Origin: JAOABC01 sp041287495
GTDB taxonomy: Bacteria; Aquificota; Aquificia; Aquificales; Hydrogenothermaceae
Direction of reading: 5' to 3'
Assembly: GCA_041287495.1 (NCBI GenBank)
Contig: JBEULE010000025.1
Location: forward strand, 1 to 25,032
DNA: 25,032 nt
The position numbers and the translations under genes are program-made. The notes under the pieces are model-generated. The model searched no databases. It was not told the origin of the DNA and worked only from the letters and a program-made list of their open reading frames with translations. Shown piece after piece: positions 14,582-21,450 of the stretch. Numbering within the stretch: the stretch's first letter is position 1; every line of letters begins with the position of its first letter.

Positions 14582-15179
14582 AGTTAAAAAGTTAACACCG
14601 GAACATGTATACAAACTGATGATAAGCTCCATAGTCCCAAGACCTATAGCTTGGATCTCTACTGTATCAAAAGATGGTATTTTTAATATAGCACCTTTTA
14701 GTTTTTATAATGGAATAACAAGTGAGCCACCTTTAGTAATGATATCAATAGGTAAAAAAGATTCCGGTACTAAAAAAGACACATGGAAAAATATTGACGA
14801 AGTAGGAGACTTTGTTATAAATCTTGTAACTTACGAGCTTGTTGAGAAGATGAATATAACTGCAACAGCTTTTGATGAACATATAGATGAATTTATAGAA
14901 GCAGGACTAACACCTATACTATCTGTCGATGTTAAATCTCCAAGAATAAAAGAATCCCCTATAAACATTGAGTGTAAAAAACATATGATAATAGATATAG
15001 CTGATATGGGTGTTGTGATAGGAGAGATAGTTAGGTTTCATGTAGATGACAACTTAATAAATGAGAAGGGATACATAGATAATAAGAAGTTAAAAATAGT
15101 GGGAAGAATGGGAGGAGCAGATTACTGTCTTATATCTGCAGAAAATATATTTACCATCAAGAGGTTAGATAAAAGATGA
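14571..15179 (+). CDS. Flavin reductase-like FMN-binding protein
   Basis: 202 residues; ATG 14571 follows GGAGGAG by 5 bases. The split-barrel FMN-binding motif is SSIVPRPIAWISTVSKDG, followed by NIAPFSFYNGITSEPPLVMIS and KDTWKNIDEVGDFVINLV, as in the flavin reductase-like/DIM6-NTAB family. These bind FMN and can act as NAD(P)H:flavin reductases or redox carriers. It lies upstream of fur with an ATGA overlap, so it may belong to iron handling (flavin-driven ferric reduction), an inference from position. Confidence 0.9.
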   Translation: MEFEVKKLTPEHVYKLMISSIVPRPIAWISTVSKDGIFNIAPFSFYNGITSEPPLVMISIGKKDSGTKKDTWKNIDEVGDFVINLVTYELVEKMNITATAFDEHIDEFIEAGLTPILSVDVKSPRIKESPINIECKKHMIIDIADMGVVIGEIVRFHVDDNLINEKGYIDNKKLKIVGRMGGADYCLISAENIFTIKRLDKR

Positions 15180-15625
15180 GACAGAAGATAAACATTGAGG
15201 AACTACTTAAAGAGAGGGGTTTAAAATTAACAAAACAGAGGATAGAGATTCTAAATGAGATTTTAAAAAAGAGAGGACATTTTGAGATAGAAGATATAGT
15301 TCTTCTTCTTAGGAAGAAAAAATTAAAAGCTTCAAGGGCAACCGTTTATAGAACATTGAACATTCTAAAAGATATTGGACTTTTAAATGAAGTTATAAAG
15401 TTTAGTAATAAAACATACTATGAAGTTGGAACAAAGAAACACCATGACCATCTTATATGTTTAAACTGTGGAAAGTTTATAGAGTTTCACAGTGATGAGA
15501 TTGAAAAAATTCAAGAGAAAGTTTGTAGTGAATTCAACTTCAAACCTGTATATCACCGATTAGAGATATACGGTATATGTGAAGATTGTTCAAAGAAGGA
15601 GAGTAATTCTAAGTCCGGGGAATAA
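15176..15625 (+). CDS. fur: Ferric uptake regulator
   Basis: 149 residues. N-terminal winged helix with LKLTKQRIEILNEIL and SRATVYRTLNILKDIGL (residues ~17-70). The metal region YYEVGTKKHHDHLICLNCGKFIEFHSDEIE matches E. coli Fur closely: Glu at 83 and 103 rather than the Asp pair of PerR, the HHDH cluster at 89-92, and zinc Cys pairs 95/98 and 135/138. It represses iron uptake genes when Fe2+ is bound. The ATG overlaps the flavin reductase stop (ATGA). The stop codon lies within the following terminator hairpin. Confidence 0.9.
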   Translation: MRQKINIEELLKERGLKLTKQRIEILNEILKKRGHFEIEDIVLLLRKKKLKASRATVYRTLNILKDIGLLNEVIKFSNKTYYEVGTKKHHDHLICLNCGKFIEFHSDEIEKIQEKVCSEFNFKPVYHRLEIYGICEDCSKKESNSKSGE

Positions 15626-15643
15626 ACTCCCCGGTTTATTTTT
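15615..15643 (+). terminator. Rho-independent terminator after fur
   Basis: CCGGGGA (15615-15621) and TCCCCGG (15628-15634) form a 7-bp stem with a 6-base loop followed by TTTATTTTT. The fur stop codon is in the loop. It faces the end of slyD and could partly stop minus-strand transcripts, though the U-tract on that side is poor. Confidence 0.88.
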
Positions 15644-16124
15644 AATGTATAATTCCGCCCTGACCGTGGGCATGTCCATGAAGTATCTCATCAGGAGTTG
15701 CTTCTCTGATATGAACCACTTCAATATCAAATACCAAATCTCTTCCTGCCAATGGATGATTTAGATCTACCGTAACAGTGTTATCATCAAAATCAACTAC
15801 CACCATACTTATAATATGTCCTTCCGGAGTCTGTGCTTGAAGAGGCATTCCTACTTCAAGGTCTATTCCCTGAAAATACTCTCTTGGAGCCTGTTGAATA
15901 AGATTAGGGTCAACTTCTCCGTAAGCTTCCTCTGCCGGTACCTCTATTGTCCTTTTCTCTCCCTCTTTCATTCCTATCATTCTTTTCTCTAAACCTGGAA
16001 TAATCTGGTTTGCACCTACCAAAATTGTTAAAGGATTACCGGCACTTGAATCGATAACCTCTCCTGTTTCCTTGTCTCTGAGAACATACTCAAAAGAGAC
16101 CACATTTCTGTTTTCTACTTGCAT
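15642..16124 (-). CDS. slyD: FKBP-type peptidyl-prolyl isomerase, SlyD-like
   Basis: 160 residues. The FKBP domain is split by an IF (insert-in-flap) chaperone domain: N-terminal VSFEYVLRDKETGEVIDSS and ILVGANQIIPGLEKRMIGMKEGEKR, then the flap insert from ~70 to 125, then NHPLAGRDLVFDIEVVHI. The tail is a short His-rich HGHAHGQGGIIH, a reduced version of the metal-binding tail of E. coli SlyD, so some Ni2+/Zn2+ binding is likely. It catalyses proline isomerisation and holds unfolded proteins in the cytoplasm. AGGGGT precedes ATG, immediately downstream of a minus-strand terminator, so it needs its own promoter or read-through. Confidence 0.93.
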   Translation of the reverse strand: MQVENRNVVSFEYVLRDKETGEVIDSSAGNPLTILVGANQIIPGLEKRMIGMKEGEKRTIEVPAEEAYGEVDPNLIQQAPREYFQGIDLEVGMPLQAQTPEGHIISMVVVDFDDNTVTVDLNHPLAGRDLVFDIEVVHIREATPDEILHGHAHGQGGIIH

Positions 16125-16138
16125 ATTTCTACCCCTTT

Positions 16139-16166
16139 AAAAAAAATTTAGTGCATCAAAGCACTA
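16139..16166 (-). terminator. Minus-strand terminator between hisZ-like gene and slyD
   Basis: Read on the minus strand, TAGTGC, a 6-base loop, GCACTA, then AATTTTTTTT. The stem is 16149-16154/16161-16166 and the U-tract corresponds to the A-run 16139-16146. It ends the aminotransferase-pspA-hisZ transcript just before slyD. Confidence 0.85.
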
Positions 16167-16207
16167 TTCGGAAACTCTTGATTAAAGAGAGAATCTATTT
16201 CCCCTCT

Positions 16208-17443
16208 TTACCCAAGAATATCCTTTAAATCTAAAACTTTTTTCTCACCATTTTTAGAAAAAATATATACCTTTTTCTGATTATTTTCAACAGTTATGAT
16301 TATAACATTTTCAAATCCTTTTTCAAATGCTATCTTCATTGATTCTGCTACATTCCTCTTCACTATATCTCTTGCAACAGAAAAGCCTTTAGATCTTAAA
16401 TCTGTTGCTATCCTATAAGCTGTTATTTTATCATTTGTAGTATCTATTATGTAGTAATCTTTCTTATTGTGAAAATTTCCAACTAAAATATCCATTAGGT
16501 AGTAGAGGTCAAAGGCAAATCCAGTAGCTGGATAATCACCGTTATAATTTGATATTAGGTTATCGTATCTTCCTCCGGTCCCTATAACCCTTTTATTTTT
16601 AACAGAAAAAATTTCAAACACTATACCTGTATAATACTCAAACTCCTTAGGCTCTCCAAGGTCAAAAACCACATACTCACTTAATCCATACTCTTTAAGG
16701 ATACTGTATATCTTTAACAACTCATCTATAGGCTCTTTTAAGATAGTTGGAAATTTCTCTTTCAAATTAGATATAAGGTTTATATCACCTTTAAGTTTTG
16801 GAAGTAATACTACAAACTCTTTTAAATCTTCCGGTAAATTAAATTTTGAGACAAATTTTTTGAGATTGTATATCTCCCTATTTTTTATAAATCCCATAAA
16901 TTCTGCAAAATTTTCATCATCTAAATTCAGAATTTCCTTTATCCCATAGTGAATTTTTACGTTGTTTATATCTATCTGAAAGTTTGAGATTCCTATACTT
17001 TTGAGGGAAGTTACAGCTACAGCTATAACCTCAGCATCAGCTTCTATCTGTGGAACTCCTATAAGCTCTACACCTGCCTGTCTTCTTTGATATGTATTAT
17101 CTGCCTTTGGAACAGTATATCTAAAAATATCTCCACAGTAATACACTCTCAGAGGAAATGTTTTCTCCTTTAAAGATGAAACAAATCGTGCAATCTGTGT
17201 TGTAAAATCTGGGCGAAGTATAAGGGTCTCTCCCTCGTGTCTATCAACGATTCTAAAACTATTTTTTAATAAATTTTTGTCTAAAGCTTTGCTGTGGGTA
17301 TGGTAATACTCAATCAGAGGAAGGTATAATTTGTCATATCCCCATAATCTAAAGTTATCCTCTATAATCTTCTGTATAGTGTCAAGGGTATAACTTTCTT
17401 CAAATGAAAGTTGTCTTACACCTTTTGGGGTATCTACCTTCAC
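16208..17443 (-). CDS. hisZ: HisZ-like ATP phosphoribosyltransferase regulatory subunit (class II aaRS paralogue)
   Basis: 411 residues; GTG start with AAGGAT 5 bases ahead. The protein has the HisRS catalytic fold: TPKGVRQLSFEES at the N-terminus, RPDFTTQIARF (the HisZ form of the HisRS RPE-T motif), RVYYCGDIFRY and QAGVELIG of motif 2, and GTGGRYDNLI. The RPDFT motif and divergent histidine-binding region favour HisZ, which has no tRNA charging activity and regulates a short-form HisG, over a true histidyl-tRNA synthetase. About 90 residues of an anticodon-domain-like tail are present. hisG is not in the window, so the partner is presumed elsewhere. It lies 9 bases after pspA, in the same transcript. 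Confidence 0.82.
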   Translation of the reverse strand: MKVDTPKGVRQLSFEESYTLDTIQKIIEDNFRLWGYDKLYLPLIEYYHTHSKALDKNLLKNSFRIVDRHEGETLILRPDFTTQIARFVSSLKEKTFPLRVYYCGDIFRYTVPKADNTYQRRQAGVELIGVPQIEADAEVIAVAVTSLKSIGISNFQIDINNVKIHYGIKEILNLDDENFAEFMGFIKNREIYNLKKFVSKFNLPEDLKEFVVLLPKLKGDINLISNLKEKFPTILKEPIDELLKIYSILKEYGLSEYVVFDLGEPKEFEYYTGIVFEIFSVKNKRVIGTGGRYDNLISNYNGDYPATGFAFDLYYLMDILVGNFHNKKDYYIIDTTNDKITAYRIATDLRSKGFSVARDIVKRNVAESMKIAFEKGFENVIIITVENNQKKVYIFSKNGEKKVLDLKDILG

Positions 17444-17452
17444 AGCTTATCC

Positions 17453-18088
17453 TTAAAGTGCATCAAGTGCAGGTATAAAGTATTCACCTAAATAGTAGGT
17501 GTTGTTAAGTTTATAAAGGATAGGTCTCACAGTATCGTAATCAAGTATAGAGTAAGACGCATTATCGCAACCAAAACTCCAAAACTTGTCTTCCGGTAAA
17601 TTTAAACCTGCTGTTAAACAGGCTCTTATAGGAACTGTGTGGGAAACCATTACTATAGTCTGTCCTTCGTATTTCTCCAAAGCAAACTGTAAAAACTTTT
17701 TCACTCTATCAAAAACATCTAAAAGAGACTCTCCATTTGGAAATTTAACAGTATGAGGTTTATATATCCAATCTCTAAACATCTCCGGATATTTCTCTTT
17801 AACTTCCTCAACTAGCATTCCAGACCAATCTCCATGGTCTATCTCTATCATATCTGTGCTGATATTAATAGGTAAATTTAAAGCTTTACTTATATACTGG
17901 GCTGTTTGGTATGTCCTTTTCAGAGGACTTGAATATAAAGCCGTAGGATTATACTTCTTTAAAGCCTCTCCTATAAGTTCGGCTTGCTTGTGTCCCTTTT
18001 CACTTAACTCTGGGTCTAATCTTCCCTGGTATCTTCCTATTGGGTTCCAAAGACTTTCTGCATGTCTAACCAATATTATCCTAACCAC
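17453..18088 (-). CDS. pspA: Histidine-phosphatase-superfamily phosphoserine phosphatase (PspA type)
   Basis: 211 residues of the dPGM-like histidine phosphatase fold. Catalytic His9 is in LVRHAESLWN, Arg58 in SPLKRTYQTA, Glu82 in IEIDHGDWSG and His150 in MVSHTVPIRA. Sequence and length, especially GRYQGRLDPELSEKG near residue 18 and KFWSFGCDNASYS (168-180), closely resemble my recollection of PspA, the unusual cofactor-independent phosphoserine phosphatase of Hydrogenobacter thermophilus, rather than phosphoglycerate mutase. It would release L-serine from phosphoserine. The start is GTG with GGGAG 8 bases ahead, 2 bases after a class V aminotransferase able to supply the substrate. A general phosphatase is the alternative. 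Confidence 0.82.
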   Translation of the reverse strand: MVRIILVRHAESLWNPIGRYQGRLDPELSEKGHKQAELIGEALKKYNPTALYSSPLKRTYQTAQYISKALNLPINISTDMIEIDHGDWSGMLVEEVKEKYPEMFRDWIYKPHTVKFPNGESLLDVFDRVKKFLQFALEKYEGQTIVMVSHTVPIRACLTAGLNLPEDKFWSFGCDNASYSILDYDTVRPILYKLNNTYYLGEYFIPALDAL

Positions 18089-18090
18089 CT

Positions 18091-19239
18091 CTATTGCTCC
18101 CGAAGGTTATTTATCAAAATTTCCTGTGCTTTTCTAACACCTTTACTTAGCTCTACTTTGTATCCCATCCTGTAAAGTGTAATCTCTATTGCAGATATAA
18201 CCTCTATCATATCAAGATAGTCAAAATATCCCATATGTGCTATCCTTATTATCTTTCCTTTTAGATGGTCCTGTCCTCCGGCTACCCTTATACCAATCTT
18301 TTGAAGTTCTTTTCTAAATTTATCTGCGTCTATACCTTCTGGTGTATAGACACCGGTAGCAGAGTTTGCAGGACTTTCAGACAGAAGTTTTAAACCTAAC
18401 TCCTTCATGGCTTCTCTTGTCATATTTGCAAGGATTGAGTGTCTCCTCTCAAGATTATCAAGACCTTCATCAAGTATCATCTTTAAACTCTCATTTAAGG
18501 CTATAATCAGATTTATAGCTGGTGTATATGCAGTTTGACCTTTTGCCTGTTTTTTACTTTCTGCCTTTATAGAGAAGTAATATTTCGGAAGATTACTTTT
18601 TTCTAATCTTTTTTCAGCTTTCTGACTGTAATATAGTATAGAAAGACCCGGTGGTAACATAAGAGCTTTTTGACTACCTGTTATGAGTATATCTATACCT
18701 ATCTCTTCCGGAAATACCTTATAAACTCCAACAGATGTAATACCGTCAACTACTAACAGACAGTCTTCCAATGAGCTGCTAAGTTGAGCTAGGAATTTAA
18801 GGTCGTGTAAAGTTGTTGTAGATGTTTCTGAATGTTGAACTAATATTCCTTTTATATCTGGATTTTCTTTTATTATCTGATTAATCTTTTCTCTATCATA
18901 AGTTTTTCCCCATTCTATCTGATAATCTATAACATTTAATCCAAACCCTTTACCTAAATCTCTCCATCTTTCTCCAAACTTTCCGGCATTTATAACTAAA
19001 ACTTTGTCTTTTTCACTGAAAAAGTTAACGATAGAAGCTTCCATAGCTCCTGTTCCGGAAGAGGCAAACATCAATACATCTCTACTTGTATTTAAAAGTT
19101 TCTGAAGATTTTCCCTTGTTTGTAAAAAAATTTGAGTAAACTCTGGAGTTCTATGGTGAATTATCTGCTGTCCGAGGGCTTTAATAACCTGTGGTGGAAG
19201 TGGAACAGGTCCAGGTGTAAAGAGTCTTTCCTTTATCAA
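18091..19239 (-). CDS. Class V aminotransferase (alanine/serine-glyoxylate type; possible phosphoserine aminotransferase)
   Basis: 382 residues from TTG 19239, which has GGAGG 8 bases ahead; a longer in-frame form from 19281 lacks a site and reaches into the terminator's U-tract. Motifs: LFTPGPVPLPPQV (6-18), ASSGTGAMEAS (59-69) for PLP phosphate, VVDGITSVG with Asp165, and ITGSQKALMLPPGLS with Schiff-base Lys191. These are the serine-pyruvate/alanine-glyoxylate aminotransferase group, also annotated as the small subunit of soluble hydrogenase. Since some members act on phosphohydroxypyruvate and the next gene is a PspA-type phosphatase, the likely job is making phosphoserine for serine synthesis. 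It is intact, unlike the NifS homologue at 4806. Confidence 0.85.
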   Translation of the reverse strand: MIKERLFTPGPVPLPPQVIKALGQQIIHHRTPEFTQIFLQTRENLQKLLNTSRDVLMFASSGTGAMEASIVNFFSEKDKVLVINAGKFGERWRDLGKGFGLNVIDYQIEWGKTYDREKINQIIKENPDIKGILVQHSETSTTTLHDLKFLAQLSSSLEDCLLVVDGITSVGVYKVFPEEIGIDILITGSQKALMLPPGLSILYYSQKAEKRLEKSNLPKYYFSIKAESKKQAKGQTAYTPAINLIIALNESLKMILDEGLDNLERRHSILANMTREAMKELGLKLLSESPANSATGVYTPEGIDADKFRKELQKIGIRVAGGQDHLKGKIIRIAHMGYFDYLDMIEVISAIEITLYRMGYKVELSKGVRKAQEILINNLREQ

Positions 19240-19281
19240 AAAAATACCTCCATCAGATTTAAGTAAAAAATATTTTAACAT

Positions 19282-19307
19282 AAAAAAGGCTGGCTATGTA
19301 GCCAGCC
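19282..19307 (-). terminator. Strong minus-strand hairpin and U-tract in the leader of the aminotransferase operon
   Basis: Minus strand: GGCTGGCT, loop ACAT, AGCCAGCC, then TTTTTT. The stem is 19288-19295/19300-19307; the U-tract is 19282-19287. It lies 43 bases before the aminotransferase TTG and downstream of a good promoter (19360-19387), so it either attenuates the operon or ends a short separate RNA. Confidence 0.82.
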
Positions 19308-19334
19308 AAAGATGAGGGGAGGTAGCTTTAGGTC

Positions 19335-19372
19335 AATTGCTTAGCAGCAGAGTGAAGATATTATAAGCAATT
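19335..19372. repeat. 9-bp inverted repeat overlapping the leader promoter
   Basis: AATTGCTTA (19335-19343) and TAAGCAATT (19364-19372) are a perfect inverted repeat separated by 20 bases. On the plus strand it is followed by TTTT and could be a weak terminator; on the minus strand it spans the -10 box and probable start site, so it could be an operator. Confidence 0.5.
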
Positions 19373-19387
19373 TTTATGCCATTTCAA
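19360..19387 (-). promoter_or_regulatory. Sigma-70-like promoter for the aminotransferase-pspA-hisZ operon or a leader RNA
   Basis: Minus strand TTGAAA (19387-19382), a 16-base spacer, TATAAT (19365-19360). The start site would fall near 19352, giving about 110 bases of leader that includes the terminator at 19282-19307. Confidence 0.6.
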
Positions 19388-19428
19388 GTATTATAAAAAA
19401 ATAAATGATTTAAAAAAAAATACATTCC

Positions 19429-19451
19429 AAAAATGGACAAAGTAGTTGTCC
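19429..19451 (-). terminator. Terminator after the methyltransferase gene
   Basis: Minus strand GGACAA, loop CTACT, TTGTCC, then ATTTTT. The stem is 19446-19451/19435-19440. It starts 10 bases after the methyltransferase stop and separates that gene from the next promoter. Confidence 0.7.
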
Positions 19452-19460
19452 CAAATGGCA

Positions 19461-20090
19461 TTAAACTTTTAAACCTATCAAAACCCCATCTCTTATAGGA
19501 ACTATCTGAGATATAAACTTTCCAGATTCAAACATATATCTGTTAAACTCTTTGATTACTTCTGTTTTTTTATCTATATTTTCTAAAACTACATTCCCAT
19601 ACCATAGAACATTATCGGCTATAACTAATCCATTATCCGAAAGATTGTTCTCCATAAGTTTTATAGCTTCAAAATATTTAACCTTTTCTAAATCCAAAAA
19701 TAAGATGTCTATATTCTTATATTCTTTTACTATTTCTAGAGCATTTCCTACCCTAAACTCAGCTTTATCCAATAAACCAGCTTTTTCAAAGTAATTTTTT
19801 GCCATATCTATATTTTTCTGCTGAAAATCTGTAAGAACTACTTTTCCATGATCAATTGCTTTTGCAAAAAAGTAAGCAGAATATCCATACCCGGAGCCCA
19901 TCTCAACAACAAGTTTAGGTTTTTTAATTTTGGTAATGATATACAGTAAAACTCCTACCTTTCTTTCCACAATTGGAAAATTAGTCTGTCTTCCATACTC
20001 CTCCATTTGAAGAAGTATATCGTTGTCAAATTTTATACTTTCTGTAAGGTTCTGTATATACTCTTCTATCTGGGGATTTACAATAAACAT
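19461..20090 (-). CDS. SAM-dependent O-methyltransferase-like protein
   Basis: 209 residues; a strong GGAGG site precedes ATG. It is a class I Rossmann methyltransferase of the family 3 (catechol/caffeoyl-CoA O-methyltransferase-like) type: motif I VVEMGSGYGYSAYF (61-73), acidic VLTDFQ after strand 2, IDILFLDLEK near 128-137 and GLVIADNVLWYG near 153-164, where the family binds a divalent metal. Substrate unknown. It is divergent from a ROK kinase with only 66 bases between starts, and ends with its own terminator. Confidence 0.85.
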   Translation of the reverse strand: MFIVNPQIEEYIQNLTESIKFDNDILLQMEEYGRQTNFPIVERKVGVLLYIITKIKKPKLVVEMGSGYGYSAYFFAKAIDHGKVVLTDFQQKNIDMAKNYFEKAGLLDKAEFRVGNALEIVKEYKNIDILFLDLEKVKYFEAIKLMENNLSDNGLVIADNVLWYGNVVLENIDKKTEVIKEFNRYMFESGKFISQIVPIRDGVLIGLKV

Positions 20091-20111
20091 ATATCCTCCA
20101 AAATTTTTGAA

Positions 20112-20139
20112 GCTCTATTATATAATAAAATTTTAGAGC
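20112..20139. promoter_or_regulatory. Palindromic divergent promoter region
   Basis: TATTATATAATA (20116-20127) is a perfect 12-bp palindrome giving a TATAAT box on each strand (plus 20121-20126, minus 20122-20117). It is flanked by GCTCTA (20112-20117) and TAGAGC (20134-20139), a second inverted repeat. No strong -35 hexamer is visible on either side. Confidence 0.45.
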
Positions 20140-20156
20140 CAAAAAGGAGGATCACT

Positions 20157-21038
20157 TTGAAATTTTTAGGCATAGATATCGGAGGGACTTTTGTAAAAGT
20201 TATTCTTAAGGATAATGAAAAGTTAAAAAAAGAAAAAATTCTTATTCCTGAAAATGTCAAAAAGAAAGAGCTTTTTGAAAAATTTATACTGGATATAATT
20301 TTAAAATACTCGCCGGAGAAAGTAGGTATAGCAGTTGCTGGACTTGTAAACAAAGAGGGGATGGTAACAAACTCTCCAAATTTAAGATATATAGAGGGTA
20401 TAAATTTAAAAAATTACATACAAAATAGTTTAAACATTCCGGTTTTTGTTGGAAATGATGCTAATTTTGCAGCATATGGAGAGTATGTATACGGAAACGG
20501 TAAAGACAGTAAAATACTTATCTGCCTTACCTTAGGGACAGGTTTAGGCGGTGGTGCAGTTATAGATGGAAAGATACTTGAAGGTGTAAGCGGGTCTGCT
20601 ATGGAGATAGGACATATGATAATAGAAAAAGGTGGTCAGTTATGTAACTGTGGTAGGAGAGGTTGTTTAGAGGCTTATGTTTCATCTTACGGACTTGAAA
20701 GGACATATAGAGATATTTCCGGAGAAAGTTTATCCTCTTTTGATATTATAAAACTTGCGAAGGAAGGTGATATAAAAGCTTTAAAGAGCTTTGAAATATT
20801 TATTGATTATCTGTCGGTAGGTATAATGAATATAGCCCATATATTTAATCCGGATAAAGTATTGCTATCCGGTGGTATAGTGGAAAATTATTCTGAACTT
20901 TTACCAAAGTTAAGAAAGATAGTAAAATGTATCACTTTTCCACTTCCGGCAAAAGATTTAACTATAGACTCCGGACTACTTGGTAGTTGGAGTGGAAGTT
21001 ACGGAGCTTTAGCAGTAGCAGAAAATCACTCCTCATAG
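20157..21038 (+). CDS. ROK-family sugar kinase (glucokinase-like)
   Basis: 293 residues from TTG 20157, with AAGGAGG 6 bases ahead. The ATP phosphate loop is LGIDIGGTFVK (4-14), with GNDANFAAYGE carrying catalytic Asp101, LTLGTGLGGGAVIDG (125-138), EIGHM with His153 and the ROK zinc motif CNCGRRGCLEAY (Cys163, 165, 170). This phosphorylates a hexose, most likely glucose, with ATP. There is no DNA-binding extension, so it is a kinase and not a ROK repressor. Its last 13 bases overlap the convergent PTPS gene. Confidence 0.93.
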   Translation: MKFLGIDIGGTFVKVILKDNEKLKKEKILIPENVKKKELFEKFILDIILKYSPEKVGIAVAGLVNKEGMVTNSPNLRYIEGINLKNYIQNSLNIPVFVGNDANFAAYGEYVYGNGKDSKILICLTLGTGLGGGAVIDGKILEGVSGSAMEIGHMIIEKGGQLCNCGRRGCLEAYVSSYGLERTYRDISGESLSSFDIIKLAKEGDIKALKSFEIFIDYLSVGIMNIAHIFNPDKVLLSGGIVENYSELLPKLRKIVKCITFPLPAKDLTIDSGLLGSWSGSYGALAVAENHSS

Positions 21039-21373
21039 TACTCAGCCCCTCCCCATTTTGTTTCCCATACAACAACTTTCTGTAAAGTTGGATATCTCTC
21101 TTTAATCTTTTCGTAAAAATATTTAGCTAAATTTTCAGCACTTGGAGAGAAGTTGTATATATCATTCATACATTTATAATCTGGTAAAATTTCATCAAGT
21201 AAGTTTTGAATCTCAAGAAAGTCATATCCCATTCCACCATTATCAACTTTATCAGCCTTTATAAATACCTCTATCTCCCAGGTATGTCCATGAAGTGGTT
21301 CAGGTTTCCCATGATAATCTGTTAAAAAGTGGGCTGCATTAAACTCTCTTCTAACTCTTACAATGTACGGCAT
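21026..21373 (-). CDS. 6-pyruvoyl-tetrahydropterin synthase family, Cys-less PTPS-III type (probable folate route)
   Basis: 115 residues from ATG 21373, 5 bases after GAGG; the in-frame GTG at 21379 lies inside that site. The fold and zinc ligands are intact: FNAAHFL (His15) and LHGH (His28, His30). QueD and classical PTPS have the catalytic Cys in CxxxHGH; here the segment is GKPEPLHGH, with Pro24 in the Cys position followed by Glu25 in the ExxHGH arrangement. That is the signature described for PTPS-III, which makes 6-hydroxymethyldihydropterin and replaces FolB in folate synthesis. So a folate role is more likely than queuosine. The fold is certain, the substrate is inferred. Confidence 0.9.
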   Translation of the reverse strand: MPYIVRVRREFNAAHFLTDYHGKPEPLHGHTWEIEVFIKADKVDNGGMGYDFLEIQNLLDEILPDYKCMNDIYNFSPSAENLAKYFYEKIKERYPTLQKVVVWETKWGGAEYYEE

Positions 21374-21416
21374 TTTCACCTCACATAAAATTTATGTATA
21401 AAGTCATAAAAACATA

Positions 21417-21445
21417 TTGAATATTTTACAATAAAGTTTTATATT
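21417..21445 (+). promoter_or_regulatory. Promoter of the thiC riboswitch transcript
   Basis: TTGAAT (21417-21422), a 17-base spacer, TATATT (21440-21445). The predicted start near 21451 coincides with the 5' edge of the riboswitch. Confidence 0.65.
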
Positions 21446-21450
21446 ATTAA

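Noticed and set aside
19288..19375. Possible plus-strand small RNA ending at the AATTGCTTA/TAAGCAATT hairpin
   Set aside because: No plus-strand promoter is visible before 19288, and the minus-strand reading explains promoter and terminator better.
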